The translations under genes were made by a program, and so were the position numbers. From assembly GCA_949752735.1 (NCBI GenBank), contig OX457037.1, forward strand, positions 13,930,432 to 13,994,431: a stretch of 64,000 bases of DNA, written 5' to 3'. This document shows, piece after piece, positions 1-11,617 of this stretch (position 1 is its first letter; each line of letters starts with the position of its first letter). The notes beneath the pieces are model-generated. The model saw only the letters and a program-made list of their open reading frames with translations. It had not been told where the DNA came from and made no database searches. The DNA is from Lumbricus terrestris. Taxonomy: Eukaryota > Annelida > Clitellata > Crassiclitellata > Lumbricidae.

Positions 1-1358
1 ACCGGCTTGCGTTGTAAAAAACCCGCTATTTTCACTTATTTTAATTTATTTTGAGCACTTCTGGTCATCAAAAAACAAATTATTTAGTGTTAGAAAATAG
101 CCCTAAATGCCCTCTACAGAATGGCATAATTTATTTCTATTAAAAAATAAATTACGGATAAGTTATAATAGAAAAAACATGACAATTTTATGAAAATAAA
201 ACACCTTTATATATACTTTAATTTATTTTGAGCACTTCCGGTTATCAAAAGACAACTCAATGAGCATGAAAATGTAGCCCCACATTCCCTCTATAGAATG
301 GTATAATTTGTGTCTCTTCATATTAAAGAACTCTCCTATTAAAAAAAGCTCAAAAGTCTTCCACATTCGTTTGGGCACTCACACTCTTCGGCTCAACTCG
401 GCGCCTATGCCCGCTAGGCTTCAAAATTTGACGCTCATCTCTCACAGAATTAACAAGAGTATATGAACAAATTGATAATTTGGACAGGATAGAACATGCA
501 GTTATTTTCTATTACAAATTATTTTTTTGACGTCTATAACAACGTAAACCATTCTTTTTTGTATCAATTTTAACAATTTAGGCCTAGGGCCTAGGCCTAT
601 ATGCTTTTAGTTAATTAAATTTTAGTTTTGTGACCCCCTAATGTCTTTCAATTAATAAAAAGTGGCCCTCGTGTCCTCCAACTTAAAAAAGTGGCCCTAT
701 AGAGTCAAAAAAAGGTTGGGAACCAATGCTCTAAAATGAATGTCCCAAAAATTCCGGCGCCAAAACGTCCGGCGCTAAACTGCAACGTCAATTTCGCCGT
801 AAAAACGTCCTGCTTCGGAACAGCGTGTATCAATCGCAACACTATACTGTCTACATTTGAAAAAACCTAGTTACTAACCCTGAAAATCGTAGATTTAAAC
901 GGTACACTTGATTGACTTGAAAGTACATTAACCAGTCAACCAAATGTCAATTTCCGCCTATTATTAAAGCCGTCTACTGTAGCAGTAGCGGTCGCCAGTC
1001 GTGGGCCTACTTTTGTGGGGAGGCGGGGTGAAACCGAACCCGAGCATTGCTGCGTCGCTGATCGATGTTCCTTTTCTTACGCGTCTGTGAATGAACTGGT
1101 TGCTAGACTTAGCTTTTCACTGAACGTCCAAAAATAAGCCTATAATTATACACAGTTAGCAATGACGGTCATGACCAGTGGTGTTAGAGTTAAGATGTCG
1201 CCATGCGCTCATTCATTCAGTTCGCAGTTCCAACGTTATTCTATACATTTCTTCAATCCAAACAACCACGGAATTATCTCTTTCCTTGTTTCGATGAAAT
1301 TGCATACAGATTAAATATCAGTAACTGGTCGAAGCACTAAAAAATCAAAAAGGCTAAC
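1..1358. other. AT-rich intron or flank with a two-copy repeat
   Basis: No exon could be supported here. A unit beginning ttaatttattttgagcactt occurs near 41 and again near 220, so it is a diverged two-copy tandem repeat with a period of about 180 bp. Around 586-600 is a palindromic run built on aggcctagggcctaggcct. The text near 700-725 (aaaggttgggaaccaatgct) resembles the end of a widespread hAT-type MITE, but no partner end was found. The minus-strand CUB gene must continue through this stretch because its last visible exon (1359-1524) ends in an open phase 1 donor. Confidence 0.5.
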
Positions 1359-1524
1359 CTCCAACGCTGACGTAATAGTTAAGACTGAATCCACTCGCGA
1401 CAGTGGAGCTGTCGGTTTGAAAGTTGACTAACGCTTGGCTGCACCACGGAATCGATACAGCAGCAGGTAAAGAATGTCCTGAATAACTCTGTGGAGGGAA
1501 ACTGGAGTTGGTTGGGCAACTGAC
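1359..1524 (-). CDS. CUB domain, second-half exon (phase 0 to 1)
   Basis: This exon encodes the C-terminal half of a CUB domain of a probably secreted multi-CUB protein. CUB domains are extracellular beta-sandwich binding modules. On the minus strand, acceptor cgacag precedes codons reading VSCPTNSS, followed by a Cys (PWCSQ), the hydrophobic strand LVNFQTDSS and the final GFSLNYY typical of the last CUB strands. It closes with donor GTTAGC after one base of a codon. It is about 55 residues, the same size as the three other second-half exons, and most like the one at 61897-62062 (both begin VSCPTNSS and share PWCSQ). It follows the first-half exon at 2811-2992 across a 1.3 kb intron, and the reading frame carries on below base 1359. 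Inference: no stop codon is reached, so more exons lie outside the window or were missed. Confidence 0.8.
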
Positions 1525-1840
1525 CTGTCGTAAAAAAGATTATGTTATTATTTTCGTCACTCCTCAAACATGTAGACTAAACTGTTAGATCAACTGTGTT
1601 GATAACTGTCCCGTTAAATTAAAGTATTATTAAACCAATAAAATTTGTTGTCACCTATAAAATTCGAAAAGATCTGAACATATCAAATACACACTGGTAA
1701 GATACATCTACCAAGCGTTTCAGCAACGTTTATGACTATTAGGCTATTATTGTTACTACAAGACACCATCGGTTATCACTTATAAGTAGCATAGAAGGGC
1801 GGCGATCAGAACAATAGAGTGATTAACGATAATCTTATAG

Positions 1841-2108
1841 GACACGCCTCCTTGGCTGCTGGGCTTCAAGGCCACGCCACCTTGGCTACTGGGCTGCTGC
1901 GGCCCAGAAAACAGTTAGTATAATAGATAATTAACATAATTGCCAAGTGCGCTGACAGCCCAGCAAGGTAGCCAGGCTGTTCCTAGAAAATTGACAGATT
2001 GTCTCTCTATTATAGTAGTAGCCTAGTAGCTCAGTAGCCTTACAATCCATGTAGGAGGAGCTTCAGAGGCTTTAGGCCTAGAAGCCCAGCAGCCAATGAG
2101 GCGTGGTC
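1841..2108. mobile_element. MITE-like inverted-repeat element in CUB intron
   Basis: The left end GACACGCCTCCTTGGCTGCT and the reverse complement of the right end (GACCACGCCTCATTGGCTGC) match over about 33 bp, continuing into TGGGCTTC and AGGCC. A second, inner pair of related inverted segments lies near 1888 and 1960. Both flanks read TAG directly next to the repeat, which could be a 3-bp target duplication. There is no coding capacity. The superfamily is uncertain; PIF/Harbinger would be compatible with a 3-bp duplication, although TWA is its usual target. Confidence 0.55.
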
Positions 2109-2810
2109 TAGAAGAATTTATGCTAGATATCAGAAATCTATTTTAAGCTTTCTTTCTTCTTCTTTCCCTTCAGGCTAGGATTATTCCCTCTGGCGAGGGG
2201 TCAGCCACTCGGATCCTTCTTCTCCACTTGTCTCTGCTTCCGGTGTCTTCTTTCTTCAAATGTGAAACATTCTTAAAATCTATTTTAAGCTTTGAAACAT
2301 TATTTTGGTGCGTCGGCATTTTCTAATTTTGTAATCTACATTTAAGACACAGACACCTTAAAATCATCACAAAATAACCGCGTTTATGACACATTTTACA
2401 CTTTTTTTATTATAAGTTATTCCCAAACGATTGTTGTGCTGACTCTGGATGAAAATTCTTAAAATATGTTTTTATTTTAATAAAAAGTTTCTTGTTTTTA
2501 TCGCGTGTTTGCACAATGCATTACATGTAAATTGTTGTCCACTATTATAATAAAAACATCATACTGCGATAATTAACGCAATATGTCATTAACTCATTTT
2601 GGATCGGGCTTTAACCTACTTTAGTCTCTATCACATCAAGCAAATTTAAGGCTACTTATTCCTCTAATCATCTAATGTTTGACAATTATGATGAAGAGAG
2701 TGTGACGAAGCTCCCAAAAATAGTTTCATACGTAGGCTTCCCACTCTTATTCCGTAGCCTAATTGCAATTCCACACACGATGACCTATTACAAAATCGTC
2801 GAATTCTTAC

Positions 2811-2992
2811 TGTCAAAGAATCGTAGCCGTTTTCAACGTCGAAAGATTTAAAGGTGAGCGTAAACGAACTTCCATTTGAACCGTAAATGTAGTAATTGCA
2901 GTTCAGATCGTCGTTGTAATTGCCAGGGAAGTCGGGAGAACTTATGGCTCCAGATGGACCATGGAGGGAAGCGTCACCGCAAACTGTAGCGT
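2811..2992 (-). CDS. CUB domain, first-half exon (phase 1 to 0)
   Basis: This is the N-terminal half of a CUB domain. The acceptor tttag is followed by two bases completing a codon, then TVCGD, the hallmark SGAISSPDFPGNY, LNCNYYI and the strand FTLTFKSFDVE, ending at GYDSLT with a consensus GTAAGA donor. The Cys-x(n)-SSPxFP-x-NY pattern and the following Cys are the standard start of CUB domains. It is joined upstream to the second-half exon at 3160-3331 by an intron of only 167 bp, and downstream to the exon at 1359-1524. The split codon (G from the previous exon plus AC) gives Asp, so phases agree. This is the clearest exon pair in the window, and I see no frameshift or stop. Confidence 0.85.
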
Positions 2993-3159
2993 CTAAACAA
3001 TTTACAAATAATTATCTTTGACAACATTGCCAGATAATTCGGTAATAAATAACTACATTGCCAGATAATTCGGTAATAAATAACTTACAATGCAACATTG
3101 CGAGTGATTTCTGCTCACTATGAAGCTAGTGGTAGGCTAATTAACATCGAACAACCTAC

Positions 3160-3331
3160 CTTCTTCTACAGTGGCATTATAACGGAGACGAAAGCCAAGC
3201 TGAGTAAAAGTGGTGCCGTCGGTGCGAAAGTTGACTAATCCTTGAGTGCATCCCGAAATCCACACAGTACCAGGTAACAAATTTCCGGAAAATTTCTGTG
3301 GAGCCAAACTCGGGTCACTTGCGCAACTGAT
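3160..3331 (-). CDS. CUB domain, second-half exon (phase 0 to 1)
   Basis: The minus-strand acceptor ctacgacag leads into ISCASDPSLAP, then VWISGCTQGLVNFRTDG and FTQLGFRLRYNATVEE, ending in donor GTAGGT after one base of the next codon. The paired Cys residues and the NFxTDG...GFxLxY ending match the second half of a CUB domain. It completes the domain begun by the exon at 8013-8188 (4.7 kb upstream) and is followed by the next domain after 167 bp. Compared with textbook CUB domains, the stretch between CDFVT and the next Cys is short, so this is a somewhat divergent CUB type shared by all domains of this locus. Confidence 0.82.
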
Positions 3332-4075
3332 CTGTCGTAGAAAAGGCAAAAGATTAAAACTTTCTTACTTCGGACACGTGATAAGAAAAAAAGTGAGAGT
3401 GTTTGAGAAAAGAAATCTTGCAGGGTACATTGTCAGGAACAAGAACACAGGGTATACCGAGGATGGGATGGATTGTGTGGACGGTGACAGACGGGAAATA
3501 ACAATTAGGTCTAGGCCTATTCTTAATTAAACGGAAGGTCTATAGCTTCATTAAGTGGGCATATCTGCCTTTAATCTCTTAACACCCTGGTAGGCTAATA
3601 ATATCATTATCTAAAGAAAAGTTTATAAACAGTAGGCTGCAAAAAAGTGGGTTCCATGCCGCTTGAAAGCTGTAAGAGACGCGTCCGATTGGTCCTACTG
3701 GGTTGTGGCAACTGATAGGTCTACATAGGCCTACAGTTGTGTAGCAACCTAGTCAGGGTCCCTGGACACTTAAGCTTGAGACCTTACCCATTAACGGGAC
3801 TAACGAATGTAAATAATAGAACTGTCATGTAAAACTATATTTAGGATAAAAAAAGAAGCATGAAAGTTATCATCAATATTGTTAACCGTAGGCTAGTCCA
3901 AGACATAGCCTACTTATAGTTCAAGGCTATGCAAGAAACCTATAGGATAGAAACAGCTAAACACTGCCTTTCAAAGCGGATGGATAAGTTAGAGTGCTAC
4001 GAATTCTTACCGTCTACGTCCGCTAATCTGCTACAGTAAACAAGTCAGTGTAATGAAAGAATGATGGATGTACAT

Positions 4076-6401
4076 TAGGGTGTCCCAGAAAAACTTTTTC
4101 CTTGAAATTCTTAGGTCTCACCAGTCAAAAGGTTTCCTATGGGGATGATAATATTTGTGTAATTTTTTCGAATTTTTAAAATAATATTTAGGTTCCCCAC
4201 AAGGAGTACAAAATTTTATAAATAGCGTACTATGATATTCGTGTGCAAATATTTCACACCACATATATTTTACATGCTTTTGCACAAAATATGATATTAA
4301 TTCATTCATTCCGAAAATTTATATAGCGCCCCTTCAAGAAGCCTACTCAGAGGCGCTCCCAGTCCAGCCACAGCTAAAAAGATAGGTCTTGAGCAACTTG
4401 TAGAAAGCAGGCAAATTATTCCGAGATAGTAAGCGTAGTGCAGGCGGGAGCCCATTCCTTGTGGACGGGCCAACAACCGAGAAGGCTCGACGCTGTCTGG
4501 TAGCAGAGCGGGTTCGAGGGACCAGCAGCTCCCCATTGGCCGAAGAGCGTAAAGTTCTACGGGAGGCTACGACAGACAGGGCAGGGCGACAGAGATCAGA
4601 TAAGTAGGAAGGAGCACTACCAATTAAAAACCGCCAGGATATGTCATAGGCTACAATGTAATTGCTCAAAAAATGTTATGCTGTATTTTGCTCAGACCGG
4701 TTTTGCAGTTAATTGACTGAAATTTGACAAAATTTATATATGCACAGACTTTTCATATAATTATTAGAATTCGGAATATTATTTAACCATTATTGACTAC
4801 TATAATAATTCGAGCAGTTATTAAAAAAATAGTTTACTTTGAGATGGCATATTAGTACACAGTACCAAATGTGAGATAGTCACATGTTTGGTACAATCAG
4901 TAGTTCACTACATCGGAAGAAGCGACTCAAGTGAGTCATGGTTGCAATTTGGGAAGTATACTTTCGATGTTTATCAACAGCTTGCAATTAGAACTGTTTA
5001 TGAGTTTCACTATCCTGGCGCACTGTCCGACCACAGCTGATGCTCCATTTAATTGCTTCATGTTAGTTAGAAGATTACAAGCATATGATTATCCTGCGTT
5101 TTCTCAGTATTACTGCGCTTAAACTAATGCAATGCCATTCTTGATACTTCAGTCAAGAGCACGCAACTCTTGAATTGTTTTCCGATCTCTTAACACCACA
5201 CAAGGAAGCAACTCGCATACTACACATGACCCCGAAATCGGATCTCACTTAGTCAAGTTTCTTCCACAACTTTACAAGAGCTATATATTTCTCAAAGCTT
5301 TTTCCAGACTACCGGCATTGACGACAGCTTTCTAGAGAGTCCTGCTGTTTGACCATCTGGAAAATCGTTCAATTAAGCCATTGTAATCGTGAACAACTTG
5401 ACATGTGTCATTGGCTGTGCCTGATACAGACATTTAATGCCATAACAAATGAAAGTCATAAACAGTTCTAATTGCAAGCTGTTGAAATACATCGAAAGTA
5501 CTTCCCAAATTGCAACCATGACTCACTTGAGTCGCTTCTTCCGATGTAGTGAACTACTGATTGTACCAAACATGTGACTATCTCACATTTGGTACTGTGT
5601 ACTAATATGCCATCTCAAAGTAAACTATTTTTTTAATAACTGCTCGAATTATTATAGTAGTCAATAATGGTTAAATAATATTCCGAATTCTAATAATTAT
5701 ATGAAAAGTCTGTGCATATATAAATTTTGTCAAATTTCAGTCAATTAACTGCAAAACCGGTCTGAGCAAAATACAGCATAACATTTTTTGAGCAATTACA
5801 TTGTAGCCTATGACATATCCTGGCGGTTTTTAATTGGTAGTGCTCCTTCCTACTTATCTGATCTCTGTCGCCCTGCCCTGTCTGTCGTAGCCTCCCGTAG
5901 AACTTTACGCTCTTCGGCCAATGGGGAGCTGCTGGTCCCTCGAACCCGCTCTGCTACCAGACAGCGTCGAGCCTTCTCGGTTGTTGGCCCGTCCACAAGG
6001 AATGGGCTCCCGCCTGCACTACGCTTACTATCTCGGAATAATTTGCCTGCTTTCTACAAGTTGCTCAAGACCTATCTTTTTAGCTGTGGCTGGACTGGGA
6101 GCGCCTCTGAGTAGGCTTCTTGAAGGGGCGCTATATAAATTTTCGGAATGAATGAATTAATATCATATTTTGTGCAAAAGCATGGAAAATATATGTCGTG
6201 TGAATGGCGTTGCCTCATATATTGAAATATTTGCACACGAATATCATAGTACGCTATATATAAAATTTTGAGCTCCTTGGGGATCCTAAACATTATTTAA
6301 AAAATTCGAAAACATTACACAAATATTATCATCCCCATAGGAATCTTTTTGACTGGTGAGACCTAAGAATTTCAAGAAAAAAGTTTTTCTGGGACACCCT
6401 A
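4076..6401. mobile_element. hAT-type foldback element carrying mirrored LINE tails
   Basis: Perfect 8-bp direct repeats ATGTACAT (4068-4075 and 6402-6409) flank ends that read TAGGGTGTCCCAGAAAAA inward on both sides. The 8-bp duplication and TA(G)GG-type terminus are hallmarks of the hAT superfamily. The two arms (roughly 4076-5010 and 5448-6401) are near-identical inverted copies of about 0.95 kb around a central spacer of about 440 bp. Each arm contains the same 3' fragment of an L2-like LINE (4343-4669 minus, 5788-6114 plus), encoding the C-terminal APSYLSDLCRPAL segment followed by the LINE 3' end with GAATGAAT. The right arm has a roughly 20-bp insertion near 6203-6225. No transposase is recognisable, so it is non-autonomous. 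It sits in the 4.7 kb CUB intron. Confidence 0.85.
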
Positions 6402-6943
6402 ATGTACATCCATGTATGCTGTGAGAATTCGCGACACATCAACTACACACCATTTTTACGCGAATCACCGCAGTGTCGTTTCGCGACACATCTGTGTGTC
6501 GTGACGCACCTTTTAAAAACCTCTGTGTTAAATGTGCCATGAGAAAAGTCGATATTATAAAGAGACTTGGGCCTTCGAAAAGTAGACACGGAGAAAAATG
6601 GAGCAAATCATCAGGATGGAATATCTAATAAATACATGGGTCTGTATGTTGGGAATGATTGGAGAAGAAAGCAAATTGTGGATCTAATCTGTGTAAGGCA
6701 AACTTTGTGGAATGGAGAAAAATAATGATTCTATGGAGAGACAAAAGAAGTGGGTAGGATACACGCTGAGAGGCGATTCACCGCTATGAACGGTAATTGA
6801 AGGAAATAGAAGAAAGATGTGAACAAAGGCAAGTCAACGACAGGTGACTGGATGATGATAAGTGAATAATTATGGGAGTATTGAGCAAAGCCGGAGACGT
6901 GGTCGTCGTGGCCTTGGACTGAGAAACGAACGAGCGTCCGAAA

Positions 6944-7810
6944 TGTTTTGAATTTCCACCCTGATATGGGAATATATTAGGTTATCATTTTAGCAAAATT
7001 TGCTCATCATTTCAGTGCTGACAATCGTGGTTTAAGACTTCAAAAGTACCCGCTCCCATTGCTTAAATTTTTTTAAATTTCCACACTGCTATGGTAATGT
7101 TTAAACTGTCGCTTCTACAAAATTTCTCATAATTTCATTGCTGAAAAATATGGTTTAGGCTAGGTCTTCAGTAAATATCACTCCCTATTGTTTATATTTG
7201 TTAAAATACGTATAGGGCCTACTGTAATGGTTGGATTTCAACCTATCATTTTAAACAAAATTAATTGCTCATTTTTCAATGCTGAGAGTCAAGGTCTAAG
7301 ACTTCAGAATATCACCTCCAAAATTGCTAACCATTTTTTGGATTTGCACACTGTAACCGTAGCTTCCTTAAGCTGTCATCTTAGCAAAATCACTCGTGCT
7401 TTAAATGCTCAGAGACGTGGTTTAAGACTTCAATAAATGTCCCCTCTTTTTGTTGTGATTTGATTAATTTAGCACACTGTATTGGAGGCATTTTACACTG
7501 TCATCTAAAAAAATTATAAGCTACTCAGAATTTTATTGCACAAAGATGGTTAAAACACTTAAATAAATGTCGCCTTACATTCTCAAACTTTTTAATTCGA
7601 AAATTATAATGGTAGCACCTTAGGCTGTCACCTTAATTGCTCATTATGGATAAACAGTGGATAACACTGTATACATTTTAAAATCATATTTCTGAGATAT
7701 TGGGAGGATATTGGCATATCTGCCCCCACCACAAACTTTGGATGAAACGTGACCCCGTCTTCCCTAATTTCCGTCCATGAGCTTAGGGAAGAGCCAAAAC
7801 ATCGAGAGGA
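6944..7810. repeat. Tandem array of about 130-bp degenerate units
   Basis: Five to six diverged units follow one another, each with the order: tttaaatttccacactg, a taatggta motif, aagctgtcatcttarcaaaat, gctcat.atttcat.gctga, and gtggtttaagacttcaat. The last unit changes into a distinct tail (taaacagtggaTAA, then atattgggaggatat and gccccc). The same units plus the same tail occur again at 8935-9460, so the array and its tail belong to one repeat family. Reading frames here are short and unrelated to any family I recognise. The stretch 6414-6943 just before it holds nothing I can name. Confidence 0.6.
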
Positions 7811-8012
7811 ATGGCAACGTCGGACATGAGAACTTGCCAAGGGGCAAAGAATGAGAAGAAGAAGAAGACGAAGAAGAAGAATTCTGCGGCAACCAAAGCT
7901 CATTAATTTTAGTGTTCCAATGGTTTGTCAATGGAGCTGAAAAATGAACATGCTGCACATAAAAGCGTAGCTCTAGAATTATTAAGCCAATAATCTACGA
8001 CAAAAAACTAAC

Positions 8013-8188
8013 TGTAACAAAATCGCAACATATTTCAGTGCTGAACGCTTCGAAGTCAAACGACATTAAACTTTTCGATGACGCAAAAATGCTGTAGTTG
8101 CAGTTAAGATCTTCGCCGTAGAGACCAGGGTAGTTGGGAGAACTGATCACTCCTGATGGACCGTAGTACGATGTGTTACCACCACAGC
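8013..8188 (-). CDS. CUB domain, first-half exon (phase 1 to 0)
   Basis: The acceptor tttcgctacag is followed by two bases completing a codon, then CGGNTSYYGPSG, VISSPNYPGLYGE, LNCNYSIF and DFEAFSTEICCDFVT, ending at donor GTTAGT. This is a canonical N-terminal half of a CUB domain, with the first Cys, the SSPNYP motif, the second Cys and the CDFV strand. Its phase 1 start fits both possible upstream partners: the signal-peptide exon at 13404-13472 (making an Arg codon) and the second-half exon at 34380-34548 (making a Gly codon). The next exon is at 3160-3331. Being the first CUB exon downstream of a secretion signal, it is most simply the first domain of the mature protein. Confidence 0.87.
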
Positions 8189-8395
8189 CTGTAGCGAAAG
8201 AAGACATTCATCGTAAAACTTTCACCAAAATCTCTTGATGCGAATTCTAAAAAAATAACGTTATGATCTAATATCTTGTTTAAACTCTGCCACGTGCGTT
8301 GCCACTTTCTTCAGTTTGGCCGCTGGTATCCTCTGGTGATTTTCGATTAAGGTGGATCGAATTCCCCCTATCGTATCAGCTATTAAGAGTGCAGT

Positions 8396-8810
8396 GACGG
8401 CGCCAGGATTTCAGGTTTGGAGGGGCTGAAACACCAAGCCCTTCCTCCCTCCCAGGGGCGCAACCAGAGCATTTTCTTCCCAGGGGCGGTCATATTGCAA
8501 TCGCCGTAGGCGCGAAGCTGCGAATGCAGAATGCATGAACGAGGTTTGGGGGCTGAAACCCCAAGCCCTTCCTCCCTCCAAGGGACGCAACCAGAACATT
8601 TTCTTCCCAGGGGCGGTCATATTGCAATCGCCGTAGGCGCGAAGCTGCGAATGCAGAATGCATGAACGAGGTTTGGGGGCTGAAACCCCAAGCCCTTCCT
8701 CCCTCCAAGGGACGCAACCAGAACATTTTCTTCCCAGTGGCGGTCATATTGCAATCGCCGTAGGCGCGAAGCTTCGAATGCCGAATGCATGAACGAAGCA
8801 CATGTATACC
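8396..8810. repeat. 127-bp tandem repeat (3 copies) beside a CAGTG MITE end
   Basis: Three consecutive units share gaggtttgggggctgaaacc, a ccctccaagggacgcaacc segment and gcaatcgccgtaggcgcgaa. Corresponding points at 8541 and 8668 give a period of 127 bp. The array starts directly after CAGTGACGGCGCCAGGATTT, the same terminal motif as the hAT-type MITEs at 12516 and 14235, so it looks like the internally amplified body of that family. Repeat-derived open frames on the minus strand (8411-8873) simply read the units and are not genes. Confidence 0.7.
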
Positions 8811-8934
8811 GACCAGCTCCCCTAGCGGGGTCTGGGTCTCCGCCCCAAAACTAACGCTTTTTTGGCTGTTCACAGTGACTAGAGCACATTAGGCCTACAG
8901 GCTCTTTTTTGTTAGCTGTTTATGAACGATAAAG

Positions 8935-9460
8935 TCCTGAAAAATTTTGAATTTCCGCATTGCAATAGTAGCATTTTATTCTGTTGTTTTAACGAAATGG
9001 CTCATCATTTCAGTGCTGAAAGTCGTAGTTTATGACTTCAAAGGTGACACATTGAAATTTTTTAATATCCACACTGCAATGGTAACATTTTAAGCTGTCA
9101 CTTAAACAAATTCCGCATTATTATTTCATTAAAGAAAGACATGGTTTAAGAGTTCAATAAATGTGTTTCCGCGTTGTAAAAATGTTTTAATTTCCACACT
9201 CCAAATGTAGAATTTTTTGGTGTCGTCTTAACAAATTGCTCATTATGAATAAACAGTAGAAAATACTCTAGAAATTTACAATGATATTTCTGAAACATTG
9301 GGCAGGGGTGGATATGAGCATCCCCGTCCCCAATCACAAATTGCGGTTTCTCTGGGTCCCATGGCCACCAAGTCTCTGCCCATGAGTGCTGCTGGAAATT
9401 GAAAACCCCATTTCTCAATATAGTCAGGGGCGTATCCACAGGGGGCACGCCGGCCATGGT
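8935..9460. repeat. Second array of the 130-bp repeat family with same tail
   Basis: Three diverged copies of the unit found at 6944-7810 are followed by the same tail (tgctcattatgaataaacag, then atatttctgaaacattggg and a CCCC-rich end). The parallel order of units and tail in both arrays shows two copies of one longer repeat. At 9426-9450 the motif CAGGGGCGTATCCACAGGGG resembles another MITE terminus. No coding content is seen. Confidence 0.55.
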
Positions 9461-9538
9461 CCTCACCCGCCATTCAGAGAGTTTTGCACAGGATTTGACC
9501 CCACATTAGGTTTGAAGCCTTCAATCAATGCAGCGGAG

Positions 9539-9748
<210 letters not shown>

Positions 9749-10023
9749 AGCATACGGCCAAAAAAGTCACTTCCGCTGTCAATTCACCGGAGTTGCTACG
9801 GATTTTGAATAAATTTTTGGGAGGAAGACTAAAAAAGAAAAGTCGTCAGCTTTAAAATAACTGTAGTTGCTGTGAGTTGTTAGAAAACAATTTGTGAGAC
9901 AGACTAAAAAAGGACATCAGATTTTTCGGCGAAAGACCAACGAAATTTTATTTTTTACCCTAGACCAAAATTGTTGCTCCCATTTATAAATTTCCGCATT
10001 CCCCTGAACGTTGTTGCATAGAA

Positions 10024-10061
10024 CTATCGGCCTAGCCCCTCAGGAGGGGCTAGGCCGATAG
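10024..10061. repeat. Perfect 38-bp palindrome, 18-bp arms, 2-bp loop
   Basis: The arm ctatcggcctagcccctc is followed by ag and its exact reverse complement. It is GC-rich in an AT-rich setting and is built from GGCCTAG and AGGGGC words that also occur in the CAGTGGCG-type MITE ends (for example 10226-10250 and 12320-12350). It may be an inverted duplication of such an end. Confidence 0.8.
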
Positions 10062-10425
10062 ACCGCACATTTCTGGGGCGTCTTCTATTAGCATGAGCAT
10101 CTATAGCCAATGCTATGATAATAATTATTATAGTTGATTTCGATGCCATTAGACATTGTCTAGTTTCCTTATTACGAAATAAGCCGTTATAGGCATTTTC
10201 TGGTTTTGCTTTGGGTGCTGAGCCACATTTAGAGGCTTAGCCCCCTAGCTGGTAGCACAATATTAACAAGACAATGAAAGAAAATAAAAAAGAAATACAG
10301 CATTCACAGGACAATATTATCTGCCTGCATAAAACTAATGACAGAAAACAGTCTAAGTTTTCTTAACACAAAAATATGTATGCATAGATATATGCACACA
10401 TAATTATATTTTGTAATTATATATA

Positions 10426-11598
10426 CACCGTGGTTCAAAAAAACTAAGCCAAATTGTTTTGCATATATCTTTAATACCTGATGACATATCACGCTGAAAT
10501 TTTACAAATATTTAGAGAATTGGGCCAAGAATATGATTCCAAAATTTCATGAGATAAAGTTGAACGGATAAAAAGATATGAATCTTTCAACTACATTTGC
10601 CGAAATTTCAGTTTACAAGCAATTTTCTGTTAGATTCAATAAAATGTAAGCCAAACTGTTTTTCTTACATCTCTAATGTTTGATGATTAATCATTAAAAA
10701 TTTCCTAATATTTAGATAATTGAACCAAGAATAGGATTCCAAAATATCATTTCATAAATTTGAACGGATAGAGAGATATGGATATTTCAACTTCATCTCC
10801 CAAAATATCAGTTTCAGCAAGTCTGTTATGATATTCGTTGCGGTTTCGGCGCTTGGTCGTTCCCATTAATTTTAGTCTTCATTGATCCCGGAGTAAAAAT
10901 TAATGGAACCTATTATCGCTACGTTCTGCTGTCACACCATCTTCTACCTGTAATCAGAAATCCAGTCCCAGCCCACAGAGCCAAGGAAGCTATCGTAATG
11001 CCGACAAGAGAGACGCCGGACTTCATTTCTCCCACATAATGGCCTCAGAACAGCCCAAATTTGAATGCTGTCGACTATAAACTGTGGAGCGTGAAGCAAG
11101 ACCAAGTCTACCAGACAACAATTCATGATATAAACGATCTGAAGCAACGCTTGTTTGAAGTCTAGGATCGCCCGGACCAGAGGATAATCGACGATGCTGT
11201 TGCTCAATGGCGCCAGCGCCTCCAGGCTTGCGTGCAAGCAGCAGGAGGAGGACATTTTTGAGCATCTTATTTAATTCAATAATCAAACCATACTGTTGGA
11301 ATAATATTGGTGGTTCAATTCTCTACATATCTGGAAAATCTTAGACTGATTAGAGATATAAGAAAAACAGTTTGACTTACATTTCATTGAATCTAACAGA
11401 AAATTGCTTGTAAACTGATATTTCCGCAAATGAAGCTGAAAGATACATATATTTTTATCCGTTCAACTTTATCTCTTGAAATTTTTGAGTCATATGTTTG
11501 GTCCAATTCTCTAACTATTTGGAAAATTTTAACGTGAAATGTCATCAGGTATTAGAGATATTTGCAAAACAATTTGGCTTACTTTTTGAACCACGGTG
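10426..11598 (+). mobile_element. Decayed Tc1/mariner-type transposon
   Basis: The ends CACCGTGGTTCAAAAA are inverted repeats and are flanked by TA on both sides (10424-10425, 11599-11600), the duplication expected for Tc1/mariner. Long imperfect terminal repeats of about 250 bp follow. A plus-strand relic at about 10895-11265 reads TKINGTYYRYVLL, AHRAKEA, WPQNSPNLNAVDYKLW and WRQRLQACVQAAGGGHF across stops, which is the C-terminal part of a mariner-like DDE transposase. The N-terminal DNA-binding region and first catalytic Asp are gone, and the segment where the second Asp is expected reads PVPAHRA. It is clearly inactive. Confidence 0.85.
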
Positions 11599-11617
11599 TA
11601 TATACATATACATATAC

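Noticed and set aside
8411..8873. 127-codon minus-strand frame with repeated FWLRPLEGGRAWGF
   Set aside because: It reads three copies of a 127-bp non-coding tandem repeat; the peptide repeat merely mirrors the DNA repeat.
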